DNA of 64,000 nucleotides, from positions 79,462 to 143,461 of the forward strand of contig DYKH01000001.1 in assembly GCA_020722685.1 (NCBI GenBank), written 5' to 3'. The translations under genes and the position numbers were made by a program. Positions 24,559 to 32,162 of the stretch are shown one piece after another. The DNA is from Caldithrix sp. (GTDB lineage: Bacteria > KSB1 > UBA2214 > DYKH01). The notes beneath the pieces are model-generated. The model searched no databases. It was not told the DNA's origin and saw only the letters and a list, made by a program, of their open reading frames with translations. Numbering within the stretch: position 1 is the stretch's first letter; each line of letters starts with the position of its first letter.

Positions 24559-27500
24559 ATGGAGCACGATTTCCAACGTCCGAGCAAAGGATACGTTTTC
24601 CTTTTTTTACTTCTGGTGTCTACGAGTATTTGTCTTGCTTCGACACGCGATAGCGACTTGAAGATTCTGTCTTCCTCCCCCAATCACCTGTTGGTACAAT
24701 TCACCCCCTCGAATTGGCGCGCAGAGGAACGCAAGATCGATGGATTGACATTTCACCTATACATGTTTGACCGCGCCGATCTGTTAGGGGAGGCCGGTTC
24801 TCCGCAAATTCCCACCAGAATGGCCACCATCGGTGTTCCTCTAACTGGAGATGTTTCGTTTCAAGTGATTGATGCGGAATTCCAAACGGCACAGAACATA
24901 CGGCTGCTGCCGAATCCGCAGGTGAGCAGAGAGGACTTGGGCTATCGCACCGTCTATCAAGTCGACGAAGAAATTTATCAATCTCGGGACATTTTGCCCG
25001 CCAGTATTGTGAGCATGGCGGAGCCTTCCTGGTTTCGTTCTCAACGAGTGGTACAATTGCGAATTCAGCCTCTGCAATTCCTACCGGCAGAAAGAACCAT
25101 TCGCCAGTACCGGCGCATACTGGTGCAAATCAATTTCAGCGGACAACAAGCCAATTCCACCCAGGTCACCAAGCCGGCCGCGGATGAAAGCTGGTACGCA
25201 GATCTTTTGCTCAACTACCGGCAAGCGCGGGAATGGCGGCAGCCGGTTACGCGCCCGCTACAAAGAGCAACTCACCGGACGTTCGCCGGGGACAATTGGT
25301 ACAAAATCACCATTCATGGGGATGGCAAAGGCGGTAAAGAGGGTCTGTACAAAATCGACGGCGCAACTCTCGCTAAAGCCGGGGTGCCGACCGCCTCGAT
25401 TGATCCGCGTACCTTGCAGATGTTCAATAACGGCGGACGGGAACTGCCGCAAGAAGTCAGCACCTCCCGACCAGACTCTTTGATCGAAATTGCCATAGCC
25501 GTCGTGGGCGGCGACGACGGTCGTTTGGACGCCGACGACTACCTGCTCTTCTACGGCACATCCTTGGAAGGCTCCTATTTTGACACCGCGAACAAAAGAC
25601 TGCGTCATTACATCCATCACTACAGCTTTGACAATGTCTATTGGCTGACCTACGGTTTAAAGCCGGGCAAACGGATAGAAAGCAAGAACTCGCTTTCCAA
25701 CTCGGGCCTTGAGCAAGAAAAGAGCTTTCGGGATTTGGCTTTTTTGGAGGAGGAGCGCACGAATATTTATCATTCCGGCATCGACTGGTTTGGATTTGAA
25801 TTGGCGGCGGAAAAGAATAGCTACACTTACACATTCAGCTTGCCGGGAGCTATTCCGCAGGACAGTGCTGAATTCCACTTCCGGTTTTCTGCTGCAACGA
25901 CGGGTTCACATCGTTATAAAATGTATGCCAACGGCAATGCTATCGGTGAGGCCACGCACAACGGCGGTTACAAGCAATATGTCTTAAAGGATGCATCCTT
26001 CTCGGCTAAGGGAGTTCTGTTGGACGGTACAAATACCGTGCGGATTGACTATTCCAGCAATTCGGATATCGCTTTCGTTTATGTTGACTATATCGAAGTG
26101 GAATATGGTCGTGGCTTTCATGCAGTCGGCGATCAGCTTCTGTTCAATGCCCCGGTGCGTGGTGGAGCCGCTCTGTACAAAGTCGACGGATTTTCGCGTA
26201 ACGATGTGGAGATCTATGATGTCACCACTTATTCGGCCGTGAAGAAGTTCGCCGGCAGCACGGCTGCCAACGGAGCCATCGTTTTTGCCGACGACACGGA
26301 CCCGATTTCATCCAAAAGATACTTGGCTGTCACTCCCACTGCTTACAAAGCCGTCACGTCCATTCAGAAACACACCAACTCGGATTTGCGCCGAGCTCGG
26401 ACGGCAGATTATGTTATCATTACGCATGAGAATTTCTATCAGCAAGCCATGGCCCTGGAAAGCCTGCACGAGAACTGGAATAGTGAAGCCAGGCTGGAAA
26501 CGGAAGTGGTGAAAATCTCTGATGTAATCAACGAATTCGGCTGGGGAATCGTCGATCCGTCTGCTATTCGGGATTTTTTGGTATACGCACAAAACAATTG
26601 GGGTAACCCGCGTTATGTGCTGTTGATGGGTGATGGTCATTACGACTATAAAAATTTGCGCGGGAACGATACCCCTAACTTTATCCCCCCCTGGGAAAGC
26701 AATGATTCTTACGAGGAGAGTACGCGCACTTCCGATGATTGGTTCACCTACACGCGCGGCCGGGCTTCTGGAATGCAAATGGCCATCGGCCGGTTGCCGG
26801 TGCAGACTCCCGACGAAGCTGAAAACGTGGTCGAGAAAATCATCCAATATGTGACCCAGCCCGATTTTGGCGAATGGCGTAAGACGATTACCATCGTGGG
26901 TGACGACGAGCTGGTGACCGGCGGCGCTGGGAACGAAACCATACATGCCCAGCAAGCCGAAGGTCTGGCGGAGCAGCACGTGTCGGCCTTGTTCGACGTT
27001 AAAAAGATATACTTGATGGATTATCCTGCCGTGCGCACTGCCAGCGTTTCCGGGGTGACTAAGCCGGCCGCCACGGAGGCACTGCTCGATCAGATCAACC
27101 GGGGTACTTTGATCCTCAATTTCATCGGTCACGGCAATGATGAGCTGTGGACGCACGAGCGCGTTCTCAACGGTCCCACGGATTTTGAGCGCATTCAAAA
27201 CAAAAATCACTTTGCTTTGTGGATTGCCGCCACCTGTGAGTTCGCTTTGTGGGATCAGCCGGACAAGCAGAGCCTGGCAGAGCGCATCCTGACTGCCAGA
27301 GGTCGAGGAGCGATGGGCATAGTTTCCTCCGCGCGATTGGCGTATTCCTCGCCGAATGTTACTTTCAACTACGCGCTGTTTGACGAGCTGTTCAGCAATT
27401 TCGCTTCCAGTGGTCTCACAGCCCGCATTGGCGATGCTAATATGTTGGCAAAAAGACGGAGCGGTGATGCAACCAACAGCGAAAAATTTAATGTATTCGG

Positions 27501-28578
27501 CGACCCAGCCGTGCGGCTGGGCGCGCCTCGCTATCGGGCCGTCATCGACAGCACCGAGCCGGACAGTATTCAAGCGCTCCGCAAGGTGAGAATCAGCGGG
27601 CACATCGAAAAAGGCCAGAAGCTGTGGCAGGATTTTGAGGGAAAAGTCTTACTCCGAGTGGTTGATTCGCGGAAACAAAAAACCTATGAAACATCGTATG
27701 GATCGACCGTCCAGTACATGCTGGAAGGAAATACCCTATTCCGAGGCGTGGCCGCAGCGACTGCAGGCCAATTTAGTGTGGAATTCATCGTGCCTAAGGA
27801 TATTTCTTATGGCGGCGTGGATGGCCGCGTGAGCCTGTATTTTTGGAATGATAAAGAAGACGGAACCGGCAACCGCGAAAATTTGATCGTTGGCGGCACT
27901 GCCGTAAATCTGGTCGATCATGATGGTCCGCAAATCGAGGTCGATTTTGGTCGGCCGAATTTTGCACCGGGCGACTATACCTCTTCGAATCCCGTCTTAC
28001 ATGTGGAGATTTCTGACTCCCTGAGCGGCGTCAATATTGCCGGCGATATTGGCCATCAAATTCAGATGGTGTTGGATAAGAATGAAAACAATGCCAAAGA
28101 CATCACCGAGTTTTTCGAGTACGATCAAGGGAGCTATACCAAGGGATCACTCAAGTACCCCATGTATCAGGTCAGCGAGGGACCGCACGATTTGCAGATC
28201 AAAGCCTGGGACAACTCGAACAATTCCTCCATGGTTGAGACCAATTTCGTCGTCGTAGCGGATTCCGTCTTGCGCATTCGCAATGTGCTCAATTACCCGA
28301 ATCCAATGACCGAAAGCACGACCTTCAGCTTCGAGCTAAGTCAGGACGCGGAGGTGTCTCTCAAGATTTACTCCGTAGCTGGGCGACTGCTGAGAAAATT
28401 TGCGCTTATCCATGGCGAGATCGGCTTCAACGTTTTCCCCGAGCAGTGGGACGGCACGGATCAGGACGGCGATAAGCTGGCTAACGGCGTTTACTTGTAT
28501 CAAGTCAGGGCCAAGGCTAACAACGGCGAAAAGAACCTCGAAGCCGAACAAATCGGCAAGCTGATCATTGCCCGATAG
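24559..28578 (+). CDS. C25 gingipain-like peptidase, PorU-type T9SS sortase homologue
   Basis: A 1339-aa secreted protein with a signal peptide (YVFLFLLLVSTSICLAS). It has an N-terminal propeptide-like region, then a C25 peptidase domain at about 600-980 with His858 in FIGHGND and Cys893 in AATCEFALWDQP, the catalytic dyad of gingipains and PorU. An immunoglobulin-like region follows, and a C-terminal FlgD/T9SS-type sorting domain (VLNYPNPMTESTTFSFEL ... NGVYLYQV) ends the protein. PorU removes sorting domains from T9SS substrates at the outer membrane and links them to A-LPS; here the presence of its own sorting-like domain means it might instead be a surface protease. Start chosen at ATG 24559; a TTG at 24541 overlaps the rseC stop. 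Confidence 0.85.
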   Translation: MEHDFQRPSKGYVFLFLLLVSTSICLASTRDSDLKILSSSPNHLLVQFTPSNWRAEERKIDGLTFHLYMFDRADLLGEAGSPQIPTRMATIGVPLTGDVSFQVIDAEFQTAQNIRLLPNPQVSREDLGYRTVYQVDEEIYQSRDILPASIVSMAEPSWFRSQRVVQLRIQPLQFLPAERTIRQYRRILVQINFSGQQANSTQVTKPAADESWYADLLLNYRQAREWRQPVTRPLQRATHRTFAGDNWYKITIHGDGKGGKEGLYKIDGATLAKAGVPTASIDPRTLQMFNNGGRELPQEVSTSRPDSLIEIAIAVVGGDDGRLDADDYLLFYGTSLEGSYFDTANKRLRHYIHHYSFDNVYWLTYGLKPGKRIESKNSLSNSGLEQEKSFRDLAFLEEERTNIYHSGIDWFGFELAAEKNSYTYTFSLPGAIPQDSAEFHFRFSAATTGSHRYKMYANGNAIGEATHNGGYKQYVLKDASFSAKGVLLDGTNTVRIDYSSNSDIAFVYVDYIEVEYGRGFHAVGDQLLFNAPVRGGAALYKVDGFSRNDVEIYDVTTYSAVKKFAGSTAANGAIVFADDTDPISSKRYLAVTPTAYKAVTSIQKHTNSDLRRARTADYVIITHENFYQQAMALESLHENWNSEARLETEVVKISDVINEFGWGIVDPSAIRDFLVYAQNNWGNPRYVLLMGDGHYDYKNLRGNDTPNFIPPWESNDSYEESTRTSDDWFTYTRGRASGMQMAIGRLPVQTPDEAENVVEKIIQYVTQPDFGEWRKTITIVGDDELVTGGAGNETIHAQQAEGLAEQHVSALFDVKKIYLMDYPAVRTASVSGVTKPAATEALLDQINRGTLILNFIGHGNDELWTHERVLNGPTDFERIQNKNHFALWIAATCEFALWDQPDKQSLAERILTARGRGAMGIVSSARLAYSSPNVTFNYALFDELFSNFASSGLTARIGDANMLAKRRSGDATNSEKFNVFGDPAVRLGAPRYRAVIDSTEPDSIQALRKVRISGHIEKGQKLWQDFEGKVLLRVVDSRKQKTYETSYGSTVQYMLEGNTLFRGVAAATAGQFSVEFIVPKDISYGGVDGRVSLYFWNDKEDGTGNRENLIVGGTAVNLVDHDGPQIEVDFGRPNFAPGDYTSSNPVLHVEISDSLSGVNIAGDIGHQIQMVLDKNENNAKDITEFFEYDQGSYTKGSLKYPMYQVSEGPHDLQIKAWDNSNNSSMVETNFVVVADSVLRIRNVLNYPNPMTESTTFSFELSQDAEVSLKIYSVAGRLLRKFALIHGEIGFNVFPEQWDGTDQDGDKLANGVYLYQVRAKANNGEKNLEAEQIGKLIIAR

Positions 28579-28620
28579 CGCCCGTCTGCCTCGCGGCTTC
28601 TGTCGTTGCGAAAAAAGAAA

Positions 28621-28636
28621 AATGCGCTTGCGCATT
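28621..28636 (+). repeat. Short hairpin after the PorU-like gene
   Basis: AATGCGC-TT-GCGCATT, 7-bp stem with 2-base loop, preceded by an A-rich stretch. It lies in the 144-base gap before the DUF2961 gene; possibly an operator or weak reverse-strand terminator. Confidence 0.35.
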
Positions 28637-28722
28637 AGTTACCAATTCGACACATTCAATCGTACAGTATTCAAAGCAGGTAAGCTGGGGATTCTATCAA
28701 CTCTTATCGTGGAGACGACCTT

Positions 28723-29877
28723 ATGAAATCCAATTTGGCAGGTGCGTGCGTTATCTTAATGGGAGGTTTTATGGCTTCCGTTCTTTTTGCCCAGAAAAGC
28801 GATTTTAGCGGCCTGGGAATGGGCCTGGGAAATCTGTCGCGGCTCTCTCATGCCAAGACTCGCTCGATCAGCGCGGAGAATTTTACCGGCGAGAAGGGCA
28901 AGGCCGGAATGGCCACCGAAGGCACCGGCGCAAGCGCGGCGCGGGATCTGGGTCAGGGATGGAAAATTTCCCCTTCGATCCGCATCGAGGCCAGGCAGAC
29001 TTTTGTTTTGGCAGACATTCAAGGTCCTGGCGCCATTCAGCATATTTGGATGACACCGACGGGGCATTGGCGCTACTCCATCCTACGCTTCTATTGGGAT
29101 GGCGAAACCGAGCCTTCCGTCGAGGTTCCTGTGGGTGATTTCTTTGCCTGCGGCTGGGGACGGTACGCGCAGGTCAGCTCGTTGCCCATCTGCGTCAATC
29201 CTGGCAGCGCCTTCAATTGCTATTGGGAAATGCCGTTCCGCAAGTCCTGCAAGATCACCATGGAGAACCTCGACGAAGAGAAAATGACGCTCTACTATCA
29301 GATCGATTACACGCTCACGGAGGTGCCGGAGGACGCCGCCTATTTTCACGCCCAGTTTCGGCGCTCCAATCCCCTCCCTTACAAAACAGATTACACGATT
29401 TTGGACGGAGTCAAAGGCTGGGGCCACTACGTCGGCACTTATATGGCCTGGGGAGTCCATAACACCGGCTGGTGGGGCGAAGGAGAGATCAAGTTCTTTA
29501 TGGATGGCGACCAGCAGTTTCCCACTATTTGCGGCACGGGCACGGAGGATTATTTCTGCGGCTCGTATAATTTCGAGAATAGAGAGACCAAGCAGTATCA
29601 GCCCTTCACCACGCCCTATTCGGGATTGGCGCAAGTCATCAAGCCGGATGGCGTTTATGATTCTCAGCAACGATTTGGACTCTACCGCTGGCACATCATG
29701 GATCCTATTCGCTTCGAAAAGGATTTGAAGGTGACGATTCAGGCTTTGGGTTGGCGCTCCGGCGGACGCTATTTGCCGTTGCAGGACGACATTGCTTCCG
29801 TGGCCTTTTGGTACCAAACGGAGCCGCACGCCGCATTCCCCAAACTGCCGGCCAAAGACTATCTGGAAGTCAGGTGA
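28723..29877 (+). CDS. DUF2961 / GH172-type glycoside hydrolase, secreted
   Basis: A 384-aa protein with a signal peptide (up to about residue 24, ending VLFAQ). The fold signatures of DUF2961 are clear: IQGPGAIQHIWMTP, LRFYWDGETEPSVEVPVGDFF, and GTGTEDYFCGSYNF. Members of this family were assigned to GH172 and act on alpha-D-fructofuranosides or arabinofuranosides; the glutamate at 275 (in GTGTEDYF) matches a conserved catalytic-site residue as I recall it. Substrate here is unknown. Jelly-roll strands make up the rest. GGAGA precedes the ATG by about 9 bases. A terminator follows at 29951. Confidence 0.88.
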   Translation: MKSNLAGACVILMGGFMASVLFAQKSDFSGLGMGLGNLSRLSHAKTRSISAENFTGEKGKAGMATEGTGASAARDLGQGWKISPSIRIEARQTFVLADIQGPGAIQHIWMTPTGHWRYSILRFYWDGETEPSVEVPVGDFFACGWGRYAQVSSLPICVNPGSAFNCYWEMPFRKSCKITMENLDEEKMTLYYQIDYTLTEVPEDAAYFHAQFRRSNPLPYKTDYTILDGVKGWGHYVGTYMAWGVHNTGWWGEGEIKFFMDGDQQFPTICGTGTEDYFCGSYNFENRETKQYQPFTTPYSGLAQVIKPDGVYDSQQRFGLYRWHIMDPIRFEKDLKVTIQALGWRSGGRYLPLQDDIASVAFWYQTEPHAAFPKLPAKDYLEVR

Positions 29878-29950
29878 TTGGGAGAGCAGACCCGCCGATT
29901 GTGTTGCCAACTGGGGTGCTTACAAAGCAGGTTTCCTGAGACGAAAAGAA

Positions 29951-29976
29951 AAAGCCGGAGTAAATCCGGCTTTTTT
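29951..29976 (+). terminator. Bidirectional Rho-independent terminator
   Basis: AAAGCCGGA and TCCGGCTTT form a 9-bp stem with a 5-base loop, flanked by an A-run on the left and six T on the right. It lies between the convergent DUF2961 gene (plus) and lspA (minus) and can serve both. Confidence 0.88.
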
Positions 29977-30036
29977 GCTGAGAAGGCCTTAAGAGCAGCC
30001 ACTTATTGTCGAGTTTGTCAAGGGGGGAAGAGACGC

Positions 30037-30600
30037 TTAACGGATGATTTCTGTTTCGGTCTCTTCCTGAACCTTCCTTGTCACTTGGTTCGGCTCGCTG
30101 CTAAAGGTGACGAATACGAGCAATAGAACCATGCCAATGCTCACCGCCATATCGGCGATGTTGAACACGGGCCAGCGGTCCAAACTGTATCCGGGAAAAT
30201 TCACAAACAAGAACTGAAAAGGGGGGATGTGGATATCGAAGAACTCAAAGTCAAAGAAATCGACCACTCGTCCGCGAATGATGCGGTCGCTTAGGTTGCC
30301 GACCGCGCCGCCGAAAATGATCGCCAGCGCGAATCGCGCGACGAGATGCTCACCTTGCATTTTGAATAGGTAGACGAGAATGGCGACACTGGCAACCAGC
30401 GCAAAGACGGTGAAAAAGGTATTGTCGGCGACACGAATTCCAAAGGCCATGCCGGAATTCTCAATATACGTCAGACGGAAGAAATTGCCAAGCACCGGAA
30501 TGGAGTCATGGAGGCTCATCGTGCTCTTGACGACCAATTTGGTGATCTGATCCAATATTAAAACGGCTAAAGATATCCATAGGATGCGGTATTGTTTCAT
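30037..30600 (-). CDS. lspA: Lipoprotein signal peptidase (signal peptidase II)
   Basis: A 187-aa inner-membrane aspartyl protease that cleaves prolipoproteins after diacylglyceryl transfer. Four hydrophobic segments are visible. Family motifs: LDQITK at 16-21, YIENSGMAFG at 45-54, FGGAVGNLSDRI at 96-107, RVVDFFDF with catalytic Asp114, and FNIADMAVS with catalytic Asp150. The extended loop between the last two motifs and the charged C-terminal tail are slightly longer than in E. coli. It lies downstream of dksA and originally ileS, the common ileS-dksA-lspA order. Confidence 0.97.
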   Translation of the reverse strand: MKQYRILWISLAVLILDQITKLVVKSTMSLHDSIPVLGNFFRLTYIENSGMAFGIRVADNTFFTVFALVASVAILVYLFKMQGEHLVARFALAIIFGGAVGNLSDRIIRGRVVDFFDFEFFDIHIPPFQFLFVNFPGYSLDRWPVFNIADMAVSIGMVLLLVFVTFSSEPNQVTRKVQEETETEIIR

Positions 30601-30663
30601 GCATTCAAGCTCGATAAAAATTCATTCCATTGCTAGCCGAGGGCTTTATCTACTGGGCAAGAG

Positions 30664-31041
30664 CTACTTCTTGGCCAGCTCTTCCTTTGATTTGCATTGA
30701 ATGCACAGGCGCGCATGAGGAACTGCTTCCAGCCGCTCGGCACTGATCTCTTGACCGCACTCTACGCATATGCCGTACTCGCCGCGATCAATTCTTTCCA
30801 GAGCTCGATCCAAATGATACAGGTAATTTCCTTCGCGTGAAGCAAATAAATATTGTTGTTCGCGATCCATGGTATCCGTCCCCTGATCGGCCATGTGAAA
30901 AGAATAGGACGAATGCTCTCCGCTTCCATCTTTGACGTTGGTATTGAGACCGCTCTCCTTGAGAAAATCGAGCTCCTTGATCAGGCTTTCGCGTCTCTCC
31001 ATGATGAGCTTGCGGAAATGTTCAAGCTGCTGTTTGGTCAT
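30664..31041 (-). CDS. TraR/DksA family zinc-finger protein
   Basis: A 125-aa protein with an N-terminal coiled coil (MTKQQLEHFRKLIMERRESL) and a C-terminal four-cysteine zinc finger, CVECG ... CIQCK, within GEYGICVECGQEISAERLEA. DksA-family proteins bind the RNA polymerase secondary channel; the short form between ileS and lspA is widespread. The chosen ATG has a perfect GGAGGTAACA ribosome site; the longer in-frame ATG at 31137 has none and would add 32 unrelated residues. Confidence 0.93.
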   Translation of the reverse strand: MTKQQLEHFRKLIMERRESLIKELDFLKESGLNTNVKDGSGEHSSYSFHMADQGTDTMDREQQYLFASREGNYLYHLDRALERIDRGEYGICVECGQEISAERLEAVPHARLCIQCKSKEELAKK

Positions 31042-31130
31042 TGTTACCTCCAACAGAATGCTGAAAATAAGATGTCTGGTCAGCAAAACCCTTTTGTTAA
31101 CACAACTCCATGGATTAAACTCACGATTTC

Positions 31131-31312
31131 GTTTCAAGCTTTCACAATCTCCACCGCCACGATCTCATCGCCAATCTTCCAATCCTTCTGATAATCTCCC
31201 TCGACTTTGCCCAACGTCAGCGATTCGCATAGGGTCTCGTTTTTGATATCGGTCGAGAGCTTGTTGATGGCACTGCCCATCTTTTGCGAAGCCTATGCTA
31301 AAATGCGCCTCC
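31131..31312 (-). pseudogene. Duplicated 3' end of ileS (fragment)
   Basis: About 180 bases match the 3' end of the intact ileS gene (32160-32340) at roughly 90% identity, starting with an identical 19-base stretch just after the stop codon. Read on the minus strand it encodes ...SAINKLSTDIKNETLCESL and ends EIVAVEIVKA-stop, against SAIDKLATYIKNETLCESL and EIVAVGIVKA-stop in ileS. Homology fades near 31312. The two copies are direct repeats 1029 bp apart and bracket the DUF2335 cassette. Because the fragment adjoins dksA, it is probably the original ileS end displaced when the cassette arrived. Confidence 0.9.
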
Positions 31313-31417
31313 GTTCGATAACTTTGACGTCATCTCTATGCGGGGTAGGCAAGTTTTTTCAGCAAAATTGAAATAACCTTGCTTTTCCAAGCATTGCGAT
31401 GAAGACGGGGTAGCCTT

Positions 31418-31855
31418 CTATTCGTGCTGAGCGGACATTTTGCTTTCGCGCTCCTTCTTACGTAGAGATGCTCCGCTTATGAAGGCGACAACTATTGTGA
31501 CAAGTGAAGCTCCAAAAATTGATGCACCGGCCCAGTCACGACCGTTGTAAATTAAGAAGGCTGAGGCTGAAAAACCCAGAACGGTCACCGTGAACCCTGC
31601 GAGCAGACCCCAGAAGGACCGCCTGATATCAGCTTCAATTACTCTTGTCTCGAGATTTTGGCGATGGGCTGACTGTTTTTCTGCCATCGATAGGATTCGC
31701 TCGGCACCACCCGGTACAGCCTCGTTGTATTTCAATAGCTGCTCTGGGGGCGGAATTGGTCCTGAATGAAAATGGGCTGCGCTGAGAACTTGAGACTGCA
31801 ATTGTGACTTTGCTTCGATCAGGGGCGGGCGAGACAAACTCCTTTTTGTGCTCAT
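31418..31855 (-). CDS. DUF2335 predicted membrane protein
   Basis: A 145-aa protein with the DUF2335 core: HSGPIPPPEQLLKYNEAVPG, then GGAERILSMAEKQSAHRQ, then two membrane helices at about 90-110 and 115-133 (FWGLLAGFTVTVLGFSASAF and ASIFGASLVTIVVAFISG), and a basic tail. The family has no established function and is frequent in accessory regions. The ATG at 31855 is chosen because the upstream residues in this frame are unrelated to the family. Its 5' part overlaps another frame that begins upstream. It forms, with that frame, a cassette inserted between ileS and its displaced 3' end. Confidence 0.85.
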   Translation of the reverse strand: MSTKRSLSRPPLIEAKSQLQSQVLSAAHFHSGPIPPPEQLLKYNEAVPGGAERILSMAEKQSAHRQNLETRVIEADIRRSFWGLLAGFTVTVLGFSASAFLIYNGRDWAGASIFGASLVTIVVAFISGASLRKKERESKMSAQHE

Positions 31856-32096
31856 TTTTTCTTTTTTTCTCGGTTCTTTCTTCCTGAAACTTGTCCATTG
31901 CAGAGTAAATGTCTTTTCCAACGAACGCCCAATCGTTTCTGATGGCGACTTCATCCGCGAGCGATGGATTTGATAGCATGTTGTATTCATCAAGCGTATT
32001 AGCCCAATCAAACACACTAATAAATCCGGCTAAGAATGAAGGCCTTGCATACAAAAAGCCCAAGTCCCCGTCGGGAATTGGTTTCATAACCAACAT
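31635..32096 (-). CDS. Small protein upstream of and overlapping the DUF2335 gene
   Basis: The first 75-80 residues (MKPIPDGDLGFLYARPSFLAG, ISVFDWANTLDEYN, DEVAIRNDWAFVGKDIYSAMDKF) resemble a short conserved protein I recall next to DUF2335 genes, with the F-L-Y-A-R-P-S-F-L and D-W-x-x-V-G-x-D-I motifs. After about residue 80 the frame turns basic and runs 220 bases into the DUF2335 gene in another frame, which is unusual; the biological end may be nearer 31860, and a lost stop or a frameshift is possible. The start may be the in-frame ATG at 32087 instead of 32096. Confidence 0.62.
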   Translation of the reverse strand: MLVMKPIPDGDLGFLYARPSFLAGFISVFDWANTLDEYNMLSNPSLADEVAIRNDWAFVGKDIYSAMDKFQEERTEKKRKNEHKKEFVSPAPDRSKVTIAVSSSQRSPFSFRTNSAPRAAIEIQRGCTGWCRANPIDGRKTVSPSPKSRDKSN

Positions 32097-32162
32097 ACTC
32101 CAATCTTATTATCATATTGGGCTGTCGCTTTTTCTGTGATACTTTTGCCACGCATGGTAGTT

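Noticed and set aside
26308..27603. 431-aa minus-strand open frame inside the PorU-like gene
   Set aside because: Antisense to the catalytic C25 domain, whose motifs are clear; low-complexity histidine/arginine-rich translation without recognisable domain.
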